Source: Novacetimonas maltaceti | GTDB taxonomy: Bacteria; Pseudomonadota; Alphaproteobacteria; Acetobacterales; Acetobacteraceae | Assembly: GCF_002906255.1 (NCBI RefSeq) | Contig: NZ_POTC01000027.1 | Coordinates: 1 to 40,937, forward strand | Reading direction: 5' to 3' | DNA: 40,937 bases | Shown: positions 7,586 through 15,012 of the stretch, one piece after another | Position numbering within the stretch: position 1 is the stretch's first letter | How the letters are laid out: each line of letters begins with the position of its first letter | Program-made: the position numbers and the translations under genes | The notes under the pieces: generated by a model | What the model was told of the DNA's origin: nothing | The model's input: the letters and a program-made list of their open reading frames with translations, nothing else | The model's database searches: none

Positions 7586-8389
7586 ATGACAGAAAAATCC
7601 GCCAGATTCTCCGGCAGGGTGGCGCTCCTGACGGGGGCCGCGGGCAATATCGGCCTGGCCTGCGCGCACCGGTTGGCCCGCTCCGGCGCGGCCATCGCGC
7701 TGCTCGACATGAACGCGCAGGCCCTGCAGGCGGCGGAAAAGGCCGTGGCCGCGCACGGGGTGAAGGCGCGTTCGTATATGTGCGACGTGACCGACATCGC
7801 CGCAGTGCGCGACACGGTGGCGGCGGTCGTGGCGGAATTCGGGGCCATCGACTTCCTGTTCAACAATGCCGGATACCAGGGCGCGTTCGCCCCGGTGCAG
7901 GATTACCCCGAAGACGACTTCGCCCGCGTCATGGACATCAACGTGCGCGGCGCGTTCCATGTCCTGCGCACGGTGTCGCAGCACATGGTCGCGCGCAAAT
8001 TCGGCCGCATCGTCAATACCGCCAGCATGGCGGGCGTGCAGGGACCGCCGAACATGGCGGCCTATGGCGCGTCGAAATTCGCGATCATCGGCCTGACCGA
8101 AGTGGCGTCGAAGGACCTTGCGCCGTATAACATCCGCGTCAACGCCATCAGCCCCGCCTTCATGGGGCCGGGCATGATGTGGGACCGGCAGGTGGAACTG
8201 CAGGCGAAGGTCGGCAGCCAGTATTTCTCCACCGACCCCAAGGAAGTGGCGAAACAGATGATCGGCAGCGTGCCGATGCGCCGCTATGGCAGTATCGAGG
8301 AAATCCCCGGCGTGGTCGAATTCCTGCTGGGCGAGGATTCAAGCTACATGACCGGCGTAAACCTGCCGATCGCGGGCGGCATCCTGTAA
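7586..8389 (+). CDS. xdh: NAD-dependent xylitol dehydrogenase, SDR family
   Basis: 267 residues, a classical short-chain dehydrogenase. The cofactor motif is TGAAGNIG (16-23), with Asp41 at the end of the second strand favouring NAD over NADP. NNAG lies at 93-96, and the catalytic set is Ser147, Tyr160 and Lys164 (YGASK). Stretches such as FNNAGYQGAFAPVQDYP, VELQAKVGSQYFSTDPK and QMIGSVPMRRYG closely resemble the Gluconobacter oxydans xylitol dehydrogenase, which interconverts xylitol and D-xylulose in the cytoplasm. That resemblance is from memory and could not be aligned here. The gene is monocistronic, with an inverted repeat upstream and a hairpin repeat 20 bases after the stop. It probably feeds xylulose to the pentose phosphate pathway. 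Confidence 0.85.
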   Translation: MTEKSARFSGRVALLTGAAGNIGLACAHRLARSGAAIALLDMNAQALQAAEKAVAAHGVKARSYMCDVTDIAAVRDTVAAVVAEFGAIDFLFNNAGYQGAFAPVQDYPEDDFARVMDINVRGAFHVLRTVSQHMVARKFGRIVNTASMAGVQGPPNMAAYGASKFAIIGLTEVASKDLAPYNIRVNAISPAFMGPGMMWDRQVELQAKVGSQYFSTDPKEVAKQMIGSVPMRRYGSIEEIPGVVEFLLGEDSSYMTGVNLPIAGGIL

Positions 8390-8397
8390 ACCGAAAA

Positions 8398-8475
8398 AAA
8401 GTTTTTGGTGAAGCTTTTTGCAAAAAGCTTCAGGGAACGCCGCCTTTTTTGGAAAAAGGCGGCACCCGCAGACTT
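8398..8475 (+). repeat. Family B two-hairpin repeat, copy 1
   Basis: GAAGCTTTTTG-CAAAAAGCTTC (8410-8431) is a perfect 22-base palindrome. It is followed by GCCGCCTTTTTT-GG-AAAAAGGCGGC (8439-8463) and the tail ACCCGCAGACTTTTA. The same 80-base unit recurs inverted at 38161. It sits after xdh and probably acts as its terminator too. Confidence 0.8.
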
Positions 8476-8584
8476 TTACTCCTTTAAAAACCCTGACCCA
8501 CCCCGTTTTCCTATCGCGCCAAACCCACCGGACACTCGAGCGTTGGAAGCGGGACGACCATGACGAGGGGAAACAGGACAGGTG

Positions 8585-8887
8585 ATGCGACGCTTTTCAT
8601 TTCCGGTGACATTTCTGCTGGCTGGTGTGCTGCTTGTCACCGCGCCGGGTGCGTGGGCGCGCGAGCATACCCGCCAGCAGCAGGCCCGCGCCTGCCAGGG
8701 CGATGCGCTGCGGCTGTGCGCGACCTCCATCCCCGATGAAAAACGCATCACCGCCTGCATGCAGCGCAAGATCGACCGCCTGTCGCCGCGCTGCCGGGCG
8801 ATGTTCGACCCGCCCGCCACCGACGCCCACGGCGGCACGACACAGGCCACGCCCCCCGCCGCCCATCCGCAGGACGGGCAGGGCTGA
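8585..8887 (+). CDS. Periplasmic Cys-rich repeat family protein
   Basis: 100 residues from the ATG at 8585, just after AGGACAGG; a GTG one codon earlier is in frame. Residues 1-25 are a signal peptide ending Ala-Trp-Ala. The mature domain has the spacing Cys-Gln-Gly-Asp...Leu-Cys...Arg-Ile-Thr-Ala-Cys...Leu-Ser-Pro-Arg-Cys. This is the pattern of the short alphaproteobacterial Cys-rich repeat proteins related to the GLG1-type repeat. Four cysteines suggest two disulfides. A Thr/Pro-rich tail follows. Function is unknown for the family. The next lipoprotein gene follows after 57 bases on the same strand and may share its transcript. Confidence 0.65.
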   Translation: MRRFSFPVTFLLAGVLLVTAPGAWAREHTRQQQARACQGDALRLCATSIPDEKRITACMQRKIDRLSPRCRAMFDPPATDAHGGTTQATPPAAHPQDGQG

Positions 8888-8944
8888 CGCAACCCGACGG
8901 CAGGCGGCGCGTTTTCATGGCTCCCCCCAGCAGGAGCCTCCTTC

Positions 8945-9145
8945 ATGACACGAACAAGCACGATGACCGTCCTGATGCTGTCGGTGGCGCTTGCCTGTAC
9001 CGGCCTGTCCGGCTGCAAGCGCCATCATGAGACCGCGGGCGAGAAGCTGGATAAATTCGGCAACAAGATGCAGGACACGTTCGACCCGCCCAAGGGGCCA
9101 GCGGAAAAGGCGGGACGCAGCCTTGACCGCGCCACCGGGAACTGA
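8945..9145 (+). CDS. Small lipoprotein
   Basis: 66 residues; CAGGAG about 10 bases upstream supports the start. A signal of about 23 residues ends in the lipobox Leu-Ser-Gly-Cys (Cys24). The short mature part is charged and helical (EKLDKFGNKMQDTFDPP...), resembling the small helical lipoproteins often annotated as entericidin-like or hypothetical. The gene converges on the MFS transporter, with a hairpin in between. Confidence 0.65.
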   Translation: MTRTSTMTVLMLSVALACTGLSGCKRHHETAGEKLDKFGNKMQDTFDPPKGPAEKAGRSLDRATGN

Positions 9146-9174
9146 ACACCGGGACGGACAGGAGTTTTCCGGGT

Positions 9175-9199
9175 GCCGCCTTTTTCGAAAAGAGGCGGC
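9175..9199. terminator. Hairpin between convergent genes (half of a family B repeat)
   Basis: GCCGCCTTTTTCG pairs with AAAAGAGGCGGC with one bulge. Read on the minus strand, this matches the second hairpin of the family B unit including its GGAACGCCGCC and GGCGGCACCCG edges. The T-run inside the stem suits bidirectional termination for the lipoprotein and MFS genes. Confidence 0.65.
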
Positions 9200-9204
9200 G
9201 TTCC

Positions 9205-10419
9205 TTACCTTTTCGGTGTGTCGGGGCCTGTGACCGCCCGCGCGCCCATGCCCACCATCGCCAGCATCACAGCCAGCATCACGAACGCCACCGACAGGCT
9301 GCTGTACTGCGCGACCAGCCCGATCAGCGCGGGGCCAAGCAGGATCCCGGCATAGCCCATGATCGTAACCCCCGACACGACGGCGGCGACGGGCATGACG
9401 CGCTGGCGCCCCATCGCGCCATACAGGACGGGCACGATATTGGCGCATCCCGCCCCCATCAGCGCCAGTCCGCCAAACGCCACCCACGGCGCCGCCACCG
9501 CCACGACCAGCGCCAGCCCCATCGCGGCGCAGGCCGCCCCCATGCCGATCACCCACGCATCGCCCATGCGCCGCACGATGGCGTCCCCCGACAGGCGGCC
9601 CGCGACCATCATGGCGCAGAACGCCACATACCCCGCGCCCGCGCGCGCAGGCGGCAGGTGGCGCGCGGTGGACAGGAAGACGGCGCCCCAGTCCAGCACC
9701 GCGCCTTCGACAAGGAACGCGACGCAGCACATCGCCCCCGCCAGCAGGACAACCCCGCGCGGCAGGACAAGGCGGCGCGCATTCCCCTTTCGCCCCGCCG
9801 GGGGCACGTCCCCCTGCGGCCCCAGCAGCCCGCCCGACGCCATCGCCCCTGCCCCCGCGACACAGGCCATCGCGGCCACGGCGATGGTGGCGGGCGACAT
9901 CCCCAGCCCCAGCCCGCCACTGGCCCCCGCCGCGCCCAGCAGCGTGCCGACGCTGAACATGCCGTGGAAACCCGACATCATGGGCCGCGCGCTTTCATGT
10001 TCCACCGCGACGGCCTGCACGTTGATGACGCAGTCCATCGCCCCCATCGCCGCGCCGAACAGCAGGAGGCACCCCGCCAGCGTGACAGCGGAGGACGCCA
10101 GCGCCAGCCCCGGCAGCATCAGGCACAACAGCGCGGCCGACACCAGCAGCACCCGCCTGCACCCCGCCCGTGGAAGCATGCGCGCGGCCAGCGGCATCCC
10201 CACGACCGACCCCAGCCCCAGGCACAGCAGCAGCAGGCCCAGCCCCCCCGATGACAGGCCCGCCCGCGCCCGCGCGAACGGGACCAGCGGCCCCCACGCC
10301 GCCAGCGTGAAGCCGACCACCAGGAACATCAGCCGCGTCGCCGCCTGCCGCCGCCTCAGGCCACCGGGCCGGTCATCCGGCCGGCCACCGGGCAAATATC
10401 CGCCATATTCCGCTGGCAT
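9205..10419 (-). CDS. MFS transporter, YbjJ-like
   Basis: 404 residues with about 12 hydrophobic segments from residue 27 to the end, preceded by a short Arg/Gly-rich cytoplasmic N-terminus. GRLSGDAIVRRMGD in the second half is the loop 8-9 counterpart of the MFS signature. GAGCANIVPVLYG near residue 340 resembles the Gly-x-x-Asn-Ile-Val-Pro segment of the E. coli YbjJ group. Substrate is unknown; nothing nearby suggests one. The strong GC bias produces long antisense open frames over this gene, which are shadows. It is divergent from the small lipoprotein at 10562. Confidence 0.75.
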   Translation of the reverse strand: MPAEYGGYLPGGRPDDRPGGLRRRQAATRLMFLVVGFTLAAWGPLVPFARARAGLSSGGLGLLLLCLGLGSVVGMPLAARMLPRAGCRRVLLVSAALLCLMLPGLALASSAVTLAGCLLLFGAAMGAMDCVINVQAVAVEHESARPMMSGFHGMFSVGTLLGAAGASGGLGLGMSPATIAVAAMACVAGAGAMASGGLLGPQGDVPPAGRKGNARRLVLPRGVVLLAGAMCCVAFLVEGAVLDWGAVFLSTARHLPPARAGAGYVAFCAMMVAGRLSGDAIVRRMGDAWVIGMGAACAAMGLALVVAVAAPWVAFGGLALMGAGCANIVPVLYGAMGRQRVMPVAAVVSGVTIMGYAGILLGPALIGLVAQYSSLSVAFVMLAVMLAMVGMGARAVTGPDTPKR

Positions 10420-10561
10420 GTCGGCAGGGTTCCTTGTTCACGGCGCATGCAGGAAAACAGGGATAGGGGATCACACGCGAAACCGGCAACCCTGTGATCC
10501 ACCATCCGTTGCTCCCTGTGCTTCTACTGGGTCCATGACGGACCATGGGAGAAAGATCACC

Positions 10562-10876
10562 ATGACGACATTCCACCTCCTTCCCCCCGCCCCGCAGCCA
10601 CCTGCGCGGGACCGGGACCGCCATGCCGCCCGCATGCAGGCCGGGACCATGCCGCATGGCGAAACGCAGCCCCGCCACGCGTACCGCACGCCCGCGCGCC
10701 CGGTCGTGCGGTCCGTGGCACTCATGCTGTGCCTGCTGTCGCTGGCGGGATGCTATGGCGGGCGGGGCTGGCACGACCACCGCCACCATCGCGACGGGTA
10801 TTATGGCGGCGGGTATTACGGCGGGCGCGGCGGACCACCGGGCGGCGGGTATGGCCGCCCCGGGCGCGGGTGGTAG
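10562..10876 (+). CDS. Gly/Tyr/His-rich small lipoprotein
   Basis: From the ATG at 10562, with GGGAG 11 bases upstream, the product is 104 residues. A GTG at 10706 or ATG at 10724 would instead place the lipoprotein signal at the very N-terminus. The lipobox is Leu-Ala-Gly-Cys after the core LMLCLLSLAG. The mature part is about 40 residues rich in Gly, Tyr, His and Arg (WHDHRHHRDGYYGGGYYGG), a composition seen in small envelope proteins and possibly metal-binding. If the long start is used, a 47-residue Pro/Arg-rich cytoplasmic extension precedes the signal, which would be unusual. I favour a start at 10706 but give the longer frame because its ribosome site is better. Confidence 0.55.
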   Translation: MTTFHLLPPAPQPPARDRDRHAARMQAGTMPHGETQPRHAYRTPARPVVRSVALMLCLLSLAGCYGGRGWHDHRHHRDGYYGGGYYGGRGGPPGGGYGRPGRGW

Positions 10877-10960
10877 GGGCCATGACGGCCGGGCGGTTGC
10901 CATATGGCCGCCGCCACGCCACCATGCGCGCCACCATGGTTCCACGGAGTACGCCACAGG

Positions 10961-11047
10961 ATGAAAGAGCAGATCATACAGGGCCTGATTTCGATTGCCG
11001 TGGCGCTTATGGTCCTGCTGGTATTGCAAAGGATCATGCCCGGCTGA
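10961..11047 (+). CDS. Possible 28-residue single-span membrane peptide
   Basis: ATG 10961 to TGA 11047 encodes MKEQIIQGLISIAVALMVLL then VLQRIMPG: a charged start, one membrane helix and a short basic end. The amphipathic-then-hydrophobic pattern is hard to get by chance in such GC-rich DNA. The nearest A/G-rich stretch (CACAGG) touches the ATG, and CGGAG lies 14 bases upstream, so translation is uncertain. No homologue known to me. Confidence 0.35.
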   Translation: MKEQIIQGLISIAVALMVLLVLQRIMPG

Positions 11048-11179
11048 AGGGTGGGCACGCCGCCACGCCGTCCCGGCCATGCCCGGTGGGGAACGCCATG
11101 TTGCCGCGATCTTTCCCCACTCCTGCCGCAATGGCCCTGTGATATGCCACCCGGCCGACCCGTTAGTGGAGAATGCAGG

Positions 11180-11407
11180 ATGAAAAGAACGATACTTGGC
11201 GCGCTGGCGGTCATGGTGGGGCTGGCCCCCGCGCTTGCCGTGGCGCAGCCGATGCCGCCGGGTTACCATTACGGCCCGCGTTACGAACGCCGGGGCTGGC
11301 GCGGGCCGCCGCCGCGCGTATGGCGCAGGCCGCCGCCGCCGGTATGGGGCCGCTATTACGGGCCACCGCCGCCACCGCCCCCGCCGCCGGTCTATCCCTA
11401 CTGGTAA
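11180..11407 (+). CDS. Exported Pro/Tyr/Arg-rich small protein
   Basis: 75 residues from the ATG at 11180, with GGAG about nine bases upstream. The signal peptide MKRTILGALAVMVGLAPALA-VA is clear, with a cut around residue 22. The mature part is low-complexity: Tyr-Gly-Pro-Arg, Arg-Arg-Pro-Pro and a run of nine prolines before Val-Tyr-Pro-Tyr-Trp at the end. This composition occurs in small periplasmic proteins of acetic acid bacteria and rhizobia whose roles are unknown. It is followed by a GC-rich stem-loop. Confidence 0.65.
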   Translation: MKRTILGALAVMVGLAPALAVAQPMPPGYHYGPRYERRGWRGPPPRVWRRPPPPVWGRYYGPPPPPPPPPVYPYW

Positions 11408-11417
11408 ATGAAGACAT

Positions 11418-11449
11418 GCGCCCCGGCGGCAGTAACGCGGCCGGGGCGC
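11418..11449 (+). terminator. GC-rich stem-loop after the Pro-rich protein gene
   Basis: GCGCCCCGGC (11418-11427) pairs exactly with GCCGGGGCGC (11440-11449), starting 11 bases after the stop. No T-tract follows. Confidence 0.5.
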
Positions 11450-11698
11450 GTGCATGGGCGGCAATATGTCCCATGACATGCAGGCCATGAATACCATCCG
11501 TCATTTCCTGCCGGGGCATTAACCCTCGATCAATACATGGAACATCATGATTGGGGCGGGTCATTTTTTCACACCCGCGCAACCCGGCGCGCGGAAAGGC
11601 GTTTGACCCGTATGGCCGATCGCGACGATCACGCCACCGGACGTGCCCGCATCCCCCGTGGGGCGGGCACGAACTCAAGGAAATCAGGAACCATCATC

Positions 11699-11878
11699 AT
11701 GGGTGAATTTACCGACAAGCTGAAGGGCACGACCGACAAGGCCGTGGGCTCGATCAAGGAAACCGTCGGCAAGGCCACAGGCAACGAGGATCTCGAAGCC
11801 CGGGGCATGGCCCAGAAGCTGAAGGGTGAGGCCGAAAAGGCCGTCGGTAGCGTCAAGGGCACGATCAACAAGATCTGA
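11699..11878 (+). CDS. CsbD family stress-response protein
   Basis: 59 residues from the ATG at 11699; the frame is open from 11537, but the earlier part is not CsbD-like. Ribosome site CAGGAA lies about nine bases upstream. The sequence has the two-fold repeat typical of CsbD: KLKGTTDKAVGSIKETVGKATGN, then a second copy KLKGEAEKAVGSVKGTINK after the Glu-Ala-Arg-Gly-Met-Ala centre. CsbD proteins are small, hydrophilic, helical and often induced by general stress; the biochemical role is unknown. No obvious EcfG-type promoter was found in the leader. Confidence 0.9.
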   Translation: MGEFTDKLKGTTDKAVGSIKETVGKATGNEDLEARGMAQKLKGEAEKAVGSVKGTINKI

Positions 11879-12197
11879 CCCCCTGCGACCGGAGGAGACG
11901 GAGCCTCAATTCCGTCCCCCCTGCCGTTCCTCCCCACCGCCCATCAGGCGCGCGGGGGAGGAACACAGCCCCGGTCCCCCGGGGGCGCAGACGACCACTT
12001 CGCGCATGCCATGGCCCCCATGGCGTGCGTTTTTTATGTACGCACCCCCACCCCTGTTTCGCCAGAAATCATGGTTTCCAAAGGGTAATACCCTTTGGTG
12101 GGGGTTCGGGGGCAACGCCCCTGAGATGGTCGGCATCTGTTATATCCGGGCGGCTTCCCGGACCCGGCAGGGATCGCGATCCCTGCACCCTGATTCG
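11879..12197. other. Non-coding interval between convergent csbD-like gene and cysA
   Basis: GACGGA (11897-11902) and TCCGTC (11911-11916) form a small stem-loop just after the csbD-like stop. From 12064 the family A repeat begins and runs into the 3' end of cysA. No gene is seen between. Confidence 0.5.
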
Positions 12198-12229
12198 TTA
12201 AAAGTCCTGGTTGCCAAAGGGCAATGCCC
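12064..12229 (-). repeat. Family A intergenic repeat, locus 3, overlapping the cysA 3' end
   Basis: Contains AAAGGGTAATACCCTTT, GGGGGCAACGCCCC and AGGGATCGCGATCCCT, then the linker TGCACCCTGATTCGTTAAAA and the start of a second AAAGGGCAATGCCC stem. The last 32 bases lie inside the cysA reading frame and provide its stop. Confidence 0.8.
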
Positions 12230-13304
12230 CACGCCCCCGCACAGGTTCCAGCGCCGCATCCCGTCCCTCCAGCCACCGCCCGTCGCGCGCCACCCGTCCG
12301 GCGGCGGCGTCAAGCGCGCAGTTCACGACGATCCGCCCGCCCCCCGGTGGCACCACGCTGTCCAGGCGCAGCGTATCGGGGCCGCTCATGACATCGAATG
12401 TACCGATCGGACCATTGGCCTGCCGCAGCCACGCCGTCGCCGCCCCCTGCCCCGGCAGCAGGCGCACATCGCCCGCCCGCACCAGAAGCTCTGCCGGGCC
12501 GTCCCCGCCATTGACCACAACGGGACGCACGTCCGGCAGGTCCGCGATGAACGCACCATTCGCCACCCGTCCGGGCAGGCGGGTGACATCGTTCATGAAC
12601 TCCATCGCGAACGGGGTGGCCGGCGCGTCGTGCAACTGCTGCGGGGTGCCAGACTGCACGATGCGGCCATCGCGCATCAGGGCGATGGTATCGGCAAGCT
12701 CGCCAGCCTCATGCCGGTCATGGGTGACAAGCAGCGTCGTCAGCCCCAGCCGGTCATGCAGTTCACGCAGCCAGCCCCGGATGCTGCGCCGCACCAGCGG
12801 GTCCAGCGCGCCGAACGGTTCATCCAGCAGCAGCACGCGCGGCCCCGTCGCCAGCGCGCGCGCCAGTGCGACACGCTGGCGCTGCCCGCCCGACAGTTCG
12901 TGCGGATACCGCCCGCCCATGCCCGGCAGGTGCATCAGGTCCAGCAGCTCCTCCACCCGTGCCGCGATCTGCGCGCGACCGGGACGGATGCGGCGCGGGC
13001 GGATGGACAGGCCGAACGCGATGTTGCGCGCCACCGTCATATGGTCGAACAGGGCATAGTTCTGGAACACGAAGCCGATATTGCGCGCACGCGCCTCCAG
13101 CATGTCCACGCGCTGCCCGTTGAGCAGCACGCGCCCCGAATCATGCGGGTCCAGCCCGGCGATGATGCGCAGAAGCGACGTCTTGCCCGCACCCGACGGG
13201 CCAAGCAGCGCGGTGAAGCTGCCCTCCGCCACATCCAGCGACACGTCATCGACGATCGGGCGTCCCCCCACCCGGCGCGTCAGGTTTTCAAGGCGTACGC
13301 TCAT
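12198..13304 (-). CDS. cysA: Sulfate/thiosulfate ABC importer, ATP-binding subunit
   Basis: 368 residues. ABC motifs: Walker A GPSGAGKT (35-42), Q-loop Gln81, signature LSGGQ (137-141), Walker B VLLLDEP with Asp161 and Glu162, and switch His195. The C-terminal 120 residues are the regulatory domain usual for CysA. It powers import of sulfate by the CysTW channel at the inner membrane. Its ATG overlaps the cysW stop as ATGA. The last 11 or so codons (GRGALPFGNQDF) are the translation of a family A repeat that has landed on the 3' end and supplies the TAA, so the native C-terminus has been replaced. The catalytic core is intact, so function is expected. Confidence 0.92.
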   Translation of the reverse strand: MSVRLENLTRRVGGRPIVDDVSLDVAEGSFTALLGPSGAGKTSLLRIIAGLDPHDSGRVLLNGQRVDMLEARARNIGFVFQNYALFDHMTVARNIAFGLSIRPRRIRPGRAQIAARVEELLDLMHLPGMGGRYPHELSGGQRQRVALARALATGPRVLLLDEPFGALDPLVRRSIRGWLRELHDRLGLTTLLVTHDRHEAGELADTIALMRDGRIVQSGTPQQLHDAPATPFAMEFMNDVTRLPGRVANGAFIADLPDVRPVVVNGGDGPAELLVRAGDVRLLPGQGAATAWLRQANGPIGTFDVMSGPDTLRLDSVVPPGGGRIVVNCALDAAAGRVARDGRWLEGRDAALEPVRGRGALPFGNQDF

Positions 13305-14128
13305 GCGGCATTCCCCATCGACACGGCCGCGCGTTCCACAAGGCCCCGCAGCGCGACCACGGCCATCGCCATGAGCGCAAGCAGCGCCGCCATCGCAAAC
13401 GCCGCGACCGTCTGGTATCCGTTATACAGTGTCTCGATATGCAGCGGCATCGTTTCCGTCAGGCCGGGAATATGGCCCGACACCACCGACACCGCGCCGA
13501 ATTCGCCCATCGCCCGCGCCGTGGTCATCAGCACCCCCGACACCAGCGCCGCGCGCGCACCGGGCAGCGTGACATGCCACAGCACCCGCCACATCCCCGC
13601 CCCCAGCGTCACGGCGGCTTCTTCCTGCGCGCGGCCCATATGGCGCAGCATCGGCATCATCGTGCGCGTGACATAGGGGAAGGTGACAAACAGCGTCGCC
13701 AGCAGGATGCCCGGCGGCGCGAACATGACGGGATAGCCCCAGCGTTCCAGCGCCACCCCCCACCATCCCTGCGTGCCGAACACCAGAAGCCACACCAGTC
13801 CCCCCACCACGGGAGAGACGCTGAGCGGCAGTTCCACCAGCACGATGACCAGCCCGCGCCCCGGAAACGAAAACCGCGCCAGCGTCCATGCCGCCATCAC
13901 GCCGAAAAAGCTGTTGATCGCCACCGCCAGCGCGGTGATGACCATCGTCAGCCGGATGGCCGACAGCGCATCGGGATCGCACATGGCGTCCCACGCCGGG
14001 CGCAGCCCGTGCGACAGGGCGGCGGCGAACACCATCACCGGCGGCAGCAGCACCATGATCCCCACCAGCGCCCAGACAAGGGCCGCGAACGCCCATCGCC
14101 CGGCGCGGTTCGCCGTATCCGCCCTCAT
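13301..14128 (-). CDS. cysW: Sulfate ABC importer permease CysW
   Basis: 275 residues from the ATG at 14128, which overlaps the cysT stop (ATGA); an upstream in-frame start at 14173 would lie inside cysT. Six membrane segments are visible. The permease coupling motif EEAAVTLGAGMWRVLWHVTLPG sits in the loop before the fifth, and RAMGEFGAVSVVSGHIPG is typical of CysW. It pairs with CysT to form the sulfate channel and contacts CysA. It is translationally coupled to both neighbours. Confidence 0.9.
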   Translation of the reverse strand: MRADTANRAGRWAFAALVWALVGIMVLLPPVMVFAAALSHGLRPAWDAMCDPDALSAIRLTMVITALAVAINSFFGVMAAWTLARFSFPGRGLVIVLVELPLSVSPVVGGLVWLLVFGTQGWWGVALERWGYPVMFAPPGILLATLFVTFPYVTRTMMPMLRHMGRAQEEAAVTLGAGMWRVLWHVTLPGARAALVSGVLMTTARAMGEFGAVSVVSGHIPGLTETMPLHIETLYNGYQTVAAFAMAALLALMAMAVVALRGLVERAAVSMGNAA

Positions 14129-15012
14129 GCCGCGCCCCCCGCGCCGCCACGCCCGATGCGCTGGCGCAGCCATGCGATCACGCCCAGAGACGCCATCGCG
14201 ATCCCCACCAGCACCAGCCCGATCAGGCTTGCGCCCTGCGTGTCATATTCCTGCAGGCGGATGACCACCAGCAGCGGGGCGATTTCGGTATGGAACGGCT
14301 GGTTCCCCGCAATGAAGATGACCGAGCCATATTCCCCCACGCCGCGCGCGAACGCCATGGCGAACGACGTCAGCAGCGCGGGATACAGCGCGGGCATCAC
14401 CACGCGGGCCACCACCTGCGCGCGCGTCGCGCCAAGGGTGCGGGCGGCTTCCTCCGCCTCGGGCGGGAGGGCGCGCAGCACGGGGGCGATCGTGCGCACC
14501 ACGAACGGCAGCCCCACGAACATCAGCGCGACAATGATGCCCGCCGGCGTGAACGCCACCTTCAGCCCCATCCGGGCCAGCGGCGCGCCAACCCAGCCAT
14601 GCGGGCCATACAACGTCGCCATCGTGATGCCCACCACGGCGGTCGGCAGCGCGAACGGCAGTTCCACCAGCGCGTCGATCACGCGCCATCCCGGCACCCG
14701 CACGCGCACCAGGCCCCATGCGATCACCATGCCCGCCACCACGTCGAGTGCCGCCGCCACAAGGGCGCAGGCAAAGCTGACCCGCAGCGCGGCGAGCATC
14801 CGCCCGTCATGCAGCAGGTGGCCAAAGGCGGCGATCCCGCTGCCCGATCCCTCCGCCCACGGCCGCGCCAGCAGCGCCAGAAGCGGCAGCACCACCAGCG
14901 CGCCCAGCCACGCGAACGTCAGCGACAGCCCGACGCCCATGCCCGGCAGGCCATGCCGCCGCCCGCGCCATGCGAACAGGCCACCCGCCGCCATGTCCCG
15001 GCCGGGTGTCAT
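14125..15012 (-). CDS. cysT: Sulfate ABC importer permease CysT (CysU)
   Basis: 295 residues. Six membrane segments; the coupling motif EEAARTLGATRAQVVARVVMP is present. FARGVGEYGSVIFIAGNQP is the CysT counterpart of the CysW signature, and LPFALPTAVVGITMATLYG is also characteristic. Its ATG shares the bases ATGA with the stop of the binding-protein gene, and its own stop overlaps cysW. It is the second subunit of the heterodimeric channel. The first 25 residues are Arg/Gly-rich and cytoplasmic. Confidence 0.92.
   Translation of the reverse strand: MTPGRDMAAGGLFAWRGRRHGLPGMGVGLSLTFAWLGALVVLPLLALLARPWAEGSGSGIAAFGHLLHDGRMLAALRVSFACALVAAALDVVAGMVIAWGLVRVRVPGWRVIDALVELPFALPTAVVGITMATLYGPHGWVGAPLARMGLKVAFTPAGIIVALMFVGLPFVVRTIAPVLRALPPEAEEAARTLGATRAQVVARVVMPALYPALLTSFAMAFARGVGEYGSVIFIAGNQPFHTEIAPLLVVIRLQEYDTQGASLIGLVLVGIAMASLGVIAWLRQRIGRGGAGGAA

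Noticed and set aside
9359-10561. N-terminal extension of the frame containing the small lipoprotein at 10562
   Set aside because: This part is antisense to the MFS transporter; only the section from 10562 onward has a ribosome site and lipobox.
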